64,000 bases of DNA. It comes from CAVTWS01 sp963732655. GTDB lineage: Bacteria > Actinomycetota > Acidimicrobiia > Acidimicrobiales > SHLQ01. Positions within the stretch are counted from its first letter, which is position 1. Each line of letters opens with the position of its first letter. Location: NCBI GenBank assembly GCA_963732655.1, contig CAVTAI010000005.1:1-64000 (forward strand), in the 5' to 3' direction. The notes beneath the pieces are model-generated. The model ran no database searches. It was not told where the DNA came from and saw nothing but the letters and a program-made list of their open reading frames with translations. Of this stretch, positions 60,235 through 64,000 are shown one piece after another. The position numbers were made by a program, and so were the translations under genes.

Positions 60235-60575
60235 GCTGCGGACCAGTCGAGACCGTGCGCCTCTGTGAGGTCGGGGATCTGGTCGACGGCGTGCCTAGCC
60301 GAGTCGACATCGCCGGGCTCCGGTTGTGCGTCGTTCGCATCGGCGACACCGTCTCGGCCATCGACGACACCTGCTCCCACGCCGATGTGTCCCTGTCGGA
60401 GGGCGAGGTCGATCCTGACGAGGGCACGATCGAGTGCTGGAAGCACGGCAGCCTGTTCAGCCTGACGACCGGCGAACCGTTGACCTTGCCGGCGACCCGT
60501 CCGGTTGCGGTTTACGACGTCGAGATCCGTGACGACGAGGTGCTCGTCGCTCTGCCCGTTCGGACATCACGATGA
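60231..60575 (+). CDS. Rieske-type [2Fe-2S] ferredoxin of the suf operon
   Basis: A 114-residue Rieske protein: DDTCSHADVSLSEGEVDPDEGTIECWKHGSLFSLTTGEPLTLPATRPVAVYDVEI, giving the two-Cys, two-His cluster motif C-x-H ... C-x2-H. Similar to the NirD/biphenyl-dioxygenase ferredoxin class that occurs in many actinobacterial suf operons. GTG at 60231 overlaps the sufD stop (GTGA), and its stop overlaps sufC (ATGA). Confidence 0.93.
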   Translation: MSCGPVETVRLCEVGDLVDGVPSRVDIAGLRLCVVRIGDTVSAIDDTCSHADVSLSEGEVDPDEGTIECWKHGSLFSLTTGEPLTLPATRPVAVYDVEIRDDEVLVALPVRTSR

Positions 60576-61390
60576 CGGCCGCTCGTCGGGGACTCGAGGT
60601 CCGGGGTCTACGAGCCGGCATCGGCGGCGTCGAGATCATCAACGGGATCGATCTCACGGTACGGCCGGGAGAGGTCCACGTCATCATGGGACCGAACGGC
60701 TCCGGAAAGTCGACGCTGTCTCATGTCCTCGCCGGGCGGCCGGGGTACGAGGTCCTCGGTGGATCGATCCACCTCGACGGCCACGATCTGGTCGGACTCC
60801 CGGCCTGGCGCCGGGCGCAGTTGGGCATGTTCTTGGCCATGCAGTACCCGACCGAGGTCCCGGGTGTCTCCCTGACCGACGTGCTGGCCGCAGCGGGAGC
60901 GAGTGGGCCGTCGCTCGAGCCGACGCTGCGGTCCGAGGCCGACCGCGTCGGATTGGACCCCGAGCTACTCGACCGCCCCCTCAACGTCGACCTGTCCGGC
61001 GGAGAGAAGAAGCGCACCGAGACCGTGCAACTCGCCGTTCTCGATCGCAGCCTGGCCATCCTCGACGAGGTCGATTCAGGGCTCGACGTCGACGGCATGC
61101 GCCTCGTCAGCCGGCGCGTCGCCGAGCTGGTGACGGAACGCAACCTGGGCGTGCTCGCCATCACGCACTTCGCTCGCCTGCTCGATGAGCTGCCGGCCGA
61201 TCACATCCATGTCCTCGTGAGTGGTCGTTTCGTGGCTGAGGGTGGGCCGGAGCTGGCGGCCGAACTGGAAGCATCCGGGTACGGACGTTGGGTGACCGAC
61301 ACCAGCCACCGGGCCGGCGAGGCGGCGGTCGGGGTGGGCGCTCGGGAGCTCGACCCGTTCGCCGATCCCTTCGCCGATCCGTTGGTCTGA
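60572..61390 (+). CDS. sufC: SufC, Fe-S assembly ATPase
   Basis: A 272-residue ABC-type ATPase: VIMGPNGSGKSTLSHVLAG (Walker A), FLAMQYPTEVPGVSL (Q-loop), DLSGGEKKRTETVQL (signature), LAILDEVDSGLDVDGMRLV (Walker B), AITHFARLLDELPADHIHVL (switch His). The C-terminus has a tandem DPFADPFADP end from a short DNA repeat. Drives SufBCD with SufB and SufD. Confidence 0.96.
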   Translation: MTAARRGLEVRGLRAGIGGVEIINGIDLTVRPGEVHVIMGPNGSGKSTLSHVLAGRPGYEVLGGSIHLDGHDLVGLPAWRRAQLGMFLAMQYPTEVPGVSLTDVLAAAGASGPSLEPTLRSEADRVGLDPELLDRPLNVDLSGGEKKRTETVQLAVLDRSLAILDEVDSGLDVDGMRLVSRRVAELVTERNLGVLAITHFARLLDELPADHIHVLVSGRFVAEGGPELAAELEASGYGRWVTDTSHRAGEAAVGVGARELDPFADPFADPLV

Positions 61391-61395
61391 TCGAC

Positions 61396-61689
61396 ATGGT
61401 TCGCCCCGCGCCCCTCGTCGCCGATGAGATCGCGGCCGCACTGGGTGAGCTCCCGGGTTGGGCGCTCGTCGATGGGCGGCTGCACCGGGTCGTGGAGCTC
61501 GCCGACTTCCCGTCTGCGCTCGCCTTCATGGTCCAGGTCGGCTTCGTGGCCGAGCAGCTCGATCACCACCCCGACTGGTCGAACAGCTACCGCACGGTGA
61601 CCATCGATCTCTTCACCCACGACGTCGGTGGCCTCACGCGGCTCGACATCGACCTGGCCCGGGCTGTCGACCGCGTCCTCGGATCCTGA
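61396..61689 (+). CDS. Pterin-4a-carbinolamine dehydratase (PCD/DCoH family)
   Basis: A 97-residue protein. GWALVDGRLHRVVELADFPSALAFMVQVGFVAEQLDHHPDWSNSYRTVTIDLFTHDVGGLTRLDIDLA matches the PCD family, with the catalytic HHPDW-type His pair and a later His in TIDLFTHDVGG. It recycles oxidised pterin cofactor; in bacteria it can also assist molybdenum cofactor or other pathways. ATG at 61396, 5 bp after sufC. Confidence 0.9.
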   Translation: MVRPAPLVADEIAAALGELPGWALVDGRLHRVVELADFPSALAFMVQVGFVAEQLDHHPDWSNSYRTVTIDLFTHDVGGLTRLDIDLARAVDRVLGS

Positions 61690-61735
61690 TCGGCGCCGCC
61701 GACGGGATCGTCCGGCCGGCGGTGCCCGTGAGTTT

Positions 61736-62134
61736 TCACGCCGGCCCGAAACGTTGGCGGATGGTGTCGAAGTAGGCGTGACCGAGGCGACGGAGATCAT
61801 CGGTCGACGGCGCGATCGGGTCGCCGATCGCGACACCGAGGACTGCCTGGTCCGCCCGGTACCCGATCGTGGTTTCGGCGGCCAGCACCCCGCCGTTCGA
61901 CAGGATCGAGTTGGTCAGCATGCGAACTTCGTTCAACGGGTTGCCATCCTTGCCCTCGTTGCCCCGCATCCGGTGCACAAAGGCCATGTCGAGGCCCAGG
62001 ATCACGAAGTGCACCATGTCGGTCAGGTCGTCTCCGGCCGCCGGCACGGATCGTTCCAACGCGCTGACGGTGCGGTCGAATCGAGCCTGGCCGGCATCGA
62101 TGTACTCAGCGGGGTAGTGCTTGACGGAGAGCAT
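61736..62134 (-). CDS. Protein of unknown function beside the ECF sigma factor
   Basis: A 132-residue protein, MLSVKHYPAEYIDAGQARFD near the start, MVHFVILGLDMAFVHRMRGNEGKDGNPLNEVRMLTN and VLAAETTIGYRADQAVLGVAIGDPI in the middle. Probably helical at the ends. I do not recognise a family. It diverges from the sigma factor gene across a 132-bp region and may be the sigma factor's target, as ECF41-like factors usually control an adjacent gene. Confidence 0.6.
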   Translation of the reverse strand: MLSVKHYPAEYIDAGQARFDRTVSALERSVPAAGDDLTDMVHFVILGLDMAFVHRMRGNEGKDGNPLNEVRMLTNSILSNGGVLAAETTIGYRADQAVLGVAIGDPIAPSTDDLRRLGHAYFDTIRQRFGPA

Positions 62135-62266
62135 CGTGCATCCTTTTGGTCGAGTGATCTGGCTCTGGTCGAGAGAGCTGGTGATCGGTCCTTCGGCGGC
62201 ATGAGACCTCGGCCGGGTCAGGATCGTCAACCTCTCGACGTCAGCACCGTTCGAAAGGTCTCACGC

Positions 62267-63145
62267 ATGGGTCAGCACACGACGACGGTCGAGGAGTTCG
62301 AGGCTCTGCGATCCCGCTTGTCCTCGGTTGCGTTGCGCCTTGTCGGATCGGTCCCGGAGGCCGAGGACGTGGTCCAGGACGCGTGGCTCCGCCTCACTCG
62401 CGCCGACCGGGAGACCGTCGACAACCTGGCCGGTTGGCTCACGACGGTGGTGTCGCGTCTGGCGATCGATCGGTTGCGTGCCCGCGCCCGGACCGCAGGC
62501 GTCGTGGATGGCGATGCCGTCGGTCCGCCCGCCATCGCGACCGACGATCCCGAGGCGGATGTGGTCCTGGCCGACGCGGTCAGCTCGGCGTTGCTCCTCG
62601 TGCTCGACACGCTGGGACCGGCCGAGCGGGTGGCGTTCGTCCTCCACGACAGCTTCAACATCCCATTCGAGCAGATCGGACAGATCCTGGGTCGCTCAGC
62701 GAGTGCCGCGAAACAGCTGGCCAGTCGGGCGCGACACAAGGTCCGGGGCCGCGAGAGCGTGTCCGAAGCAGACCCCGGGCGGCGGCGCGCCGTGGTCGAC
62801 GCGTTTCTTGCCGCGTCGCGGGCGGGCGACTTCGACGCCCTCCTCGCCCTGCTCGACCCGGCCGCCACGATGACCGCCGACGCGGCCGCCGTAGGCATGG
62901 GGTCGCCCGAGGTCGTGCGAGGGGCGGCTGGGATCGCGTCGACCTTCTCGGGCCGGGCGCAGGGCGCCCGCGCTCTCACCGTGGACGGTGCGCGGAGTCT
63001 GGCGTGGATCGTCGGCGGCCGTCCGAAGGTGGTGTGGGATCTGGTCATCGAGGGCGGCCGGATCACTCACATCGACATGCTCGCCGCCGCCGAGACGATC
63101 GAGACGATGGACATCGATTCGGGGCCTGATCGTCACGACCCGTGA
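62267..63145 (+). CDS. ECF sigma factor with SnoaL-like C-terminal domain
   Basis: A 292-residue sigma-70 family protein (SigJ/ECF41- or ECF56-like). Sigma2: SVALRLVGSVPEAEDVVQDAWLRLTRADRETVDNLAGWLTTVVSRLAIDRLR. Sigma4: VLDTLGPAERVAFVLHDSFNIPFEQIGQILGRSASAAKQLASRARHKVRG. The C-terminal SnoaL-like part (RRRAVVDAFLAASRAGDFDALLALLDPAATMTADA, VRGAAGIASTFSGRAQG) regulates activity in known members. The NPDKL-type motif of ECF41 is not evident. ATG at 62267. Confidence 0.9.
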   Translation: MGQHTTTVEEFEALRSRLSSVALRLVGSVPEAEDVVQDAWLRLTRADRETVDNLAGWLTTVVSRLAIDRLRARARTAGVVDGDAVGPPAIATDDPEADVVLADAVSSALLLVLDTLGPAERVAFVLHDSFNIPFEQIGQILGRSASAAKQLASRARHKVRGRESVSEADPGRRRAVVDAFLAASRAGDFDALLALLDPAATMTADAAAVGMGSPEVVRGAAGIASTFSGRAQGARALTVDGARSLAWIVGGRPKVVWDLVIEGGRITHIDMLAAAETIETMDIDSGPDRHDP

Positions 63146-63876
63146 GCGGCGGGCGAGGACGGGCGGCGACCGACCGCCAGGACCGAGAGCCCGGCGGGCA
63201 GATCGACCCGGCGCAGCACGGCTCGTTCGGCCGCGGCGAGCCGTGGCAGGAGGCCGCCACCACCTGACTCGTTGCGCGCCGTGTCGCTGACGACACGACC
63301 CCGTTCTACGACCGCGAGGGCGGCGGCCGGCGGGACGAGGAAGCCGTAGGCGCCCGTGGCGCGGACGAGGTCGAGGCCCGCACCTCGCAGGAGCCCGGTC
63401 AGATCACGTCGCGAGAACCGACGGGCGGTGTGGGTGACGCGATCGTGGCCCCGTCGAAGCCGGCGAACGCCAGGTTCCATCAGCACGACGACGCCTCCCG
63501 GGCACGTCACCCGGGCCAACTCCCGCACGACGGCGGAAGGGTCGGGGATCGACTGGTGGCACAGCACCGTCACGCACAAGGTGAGCCCGAACGTGGCCTC
63601 CGGATGGGGGAGGTGATGGATGTCGGCCAACTCCCGACCCGTCTCGGGATACTGGCGGGCGGCGTGGCGGAGTGCCGCCGGCTCGAAATCAGCCAGCACC
63701 ACGGGGCCGCGAGCGGCCATCCAGGCCCCGGTGGCTCCGTTGCCGCCGCCAGCGTCGAGAAACGGTCCCGAGTCGAGGTGGGGTTCGAGGATCTGAGCCA
63801 GGAGGGTACGGGTCGCGGCGTACCACCAGTGGCGGTCCGTGGCTGCCGCCATGTTGTCGTACTCATGCTGATCCAC
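63133..63876 (-). CDS. SAM-dependent methyltransferase
   Basis: A 247-residue protein with HWWYAATRTLLAQIL, SGPFLDAGGGNGATGAWMAARG (motif I), VVLADFEPAALRHAARQYP, FGLTLCVTVLCHQSIPDPSAVVRELARVTCPGGVVVLMEPGVRRL (motif IV and V), SRRDLTGLLRGAGLDLVRATGAYGFL. Similar to small-molecule methyltransferases in glycan or quinone pathways. GTG at 63876 or ATG 63852. Overlaps the sigma gene 3' end by 13 bp in convergent orientation. Confidence 0.85.
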   Translation of the reverse strand: MDQHEYDNMAAATDRHWWYAATRTLLAQILEPHLDSGPFLDAGGGNGATGAWMAARGPVVLADFEPAALRHAARQYPETGRELADIHHLPHPEATFGLTLCVTVLCHQSIPDPSAVVRELARVTCPGGVVVLMEPGVRRLRRGHDRVTHTARRFSRRDLTGLLRGAGLDLVRATGAYGFLVPPAAALAVVERGRVVSDTARNESGGGGLLPRLAAAERAVLRRVDLPAGLSVLAVGRRPSSPAAHGS

Positions 63877-63892
63877 GTTGGGTCCTGGTCCG

Positions 63893-63934
63893 GATCACTG
63901 GGCTCTGATCACTGGGCTCTGACCGGTCGGCTCT
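63893..63934. repeat. 14-bp tandem repeat, three copies
   Basis: Units gatcactgggctct at 63893-63906 and 63907-63920 are identical, and a third, gaccggtcggctct, follows at 63921-63934. The array sits in the gap upstream of the methyltransferase gene and the plus-strand reading frame at the window end. Confidence 0.9.
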
Positions 63935-63968
63935 GATCGGTCTGCGGCGATGCCGTACGCTACCGACC

Positions 63969-64000
63969 GTGCCGGCGGCCCACTCGAACGAACCCTCCAC
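63969..64000 (+). CDS. Possible start of a gene cut by the window end
   Basis: A GTG at 63969 opens a frame reading VPAAHSNEPS before the window stops. Too little is visible to say more; a weak candidate only. Confidence 0.25.
   Translation, partial: MPAAHSNEPS

Noticed and set aside
1..64000. CRISPR arrays, tRNA genes and transposases
   Set aside because: No spaced identical repeats, cloverleaf-like sequence or transposase motif was found; the tandem arrays lack spacers.

Overview
This is a 64-kb chromosomal segment of a very GC-rich actinobacterium. A truncated haemoglobin of the GlbO type, a DUF501/Ppx pair, a mycothiol-type DinB protein, GTG starts and many ATGA/GTGA start-stop overlaps fit Actinomycetota. 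A complete System I cytochrome c maturation operon is unusual for ordinary actinobacteria. Together with the cox genes and the repeated secreted-protein modules it points, by inference, to a deep lineage such as Acidimicrobiia. No tRNA, rRNA, CRISPR array or insertion sequence was recognised.

Layout. 1-7.2 kb: the tail of one secreted modular protein, a CoA-transferase/aminotransferase pair, GlbO, a Nudix hydrolase, and a large secreted beta-helix protein that ends in three copies of the module seen at the window start. 7.3-12.2 kb: TetR regulator, GT4 glycosyltransferase with a small coupled membrane protein, a GH63-like hydrolase, a lipoprotein and a sortase. 12.4-19.5 kb: ccmABCDEFGH plus a ccmI-like gene, tightly overlapped. 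19.5-33.3 kb: housekeeping genes (corA, a short glmU-like gene, prs, rplY, pth, mfd, a PpiC-type lipoprotein, a methylase-MazG fusion, eno, ftsB/divIC). A DUF559-type gene bracketed by two near-identical long hairpins sits between mfd and the PpiC gene. 33.4-46.8 kb: a molybdenum hydroxylase (form II CO dehydrogenase-like) cluster holding the large subunit, a three-gene ABC exporter, the small and medium subunits, MoxR and VWA maturation genes, a split XdhC pair, a WYL regulator and small genes, a MobA-like gene and CoxG. 46.8-53.7 kb: DUF501, Ppx/GppA, a GNAT acetyltransferase, an enoyl-CoA hydratase family member, a RecB-like nuclease and a secreted VWA protein. 53.8-58.4 kb: a minus-strand surface-glycan operon. 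58.5-64 kb: sufD, a Rieske ferredoxin, sufC, a pterin dehydratase, an ECF sigma factor with a SnoaL tail, and a methyltransferase.

How it fits together. The ccm operon would supply c-type cytochromes. The cox cluster would build, mature and membrane-couple a molybdenum-copper or molybdenum hydroxylase, with CoxG linking it to the quinone pool. The cox block lies exactly between ftsB and DUF501-ppx, genes that normally adjoin eno in actinobacteria, so it looks like an insertion into a housekeeping locus.

Two global oddities matter for anyone using this annotation. First, at least eleven single-base frame breaks fall in seven otherwise intact conserved genes and one large secreted gene, including the usually essential prs and the conserved mfd, sufD, rplY and ccmA, which suggests uncorrected sequencing errors rather than pseudogenes. 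Second, short tandem duplications (about 14-37 bp periods) recur at gene ends throughout the window.
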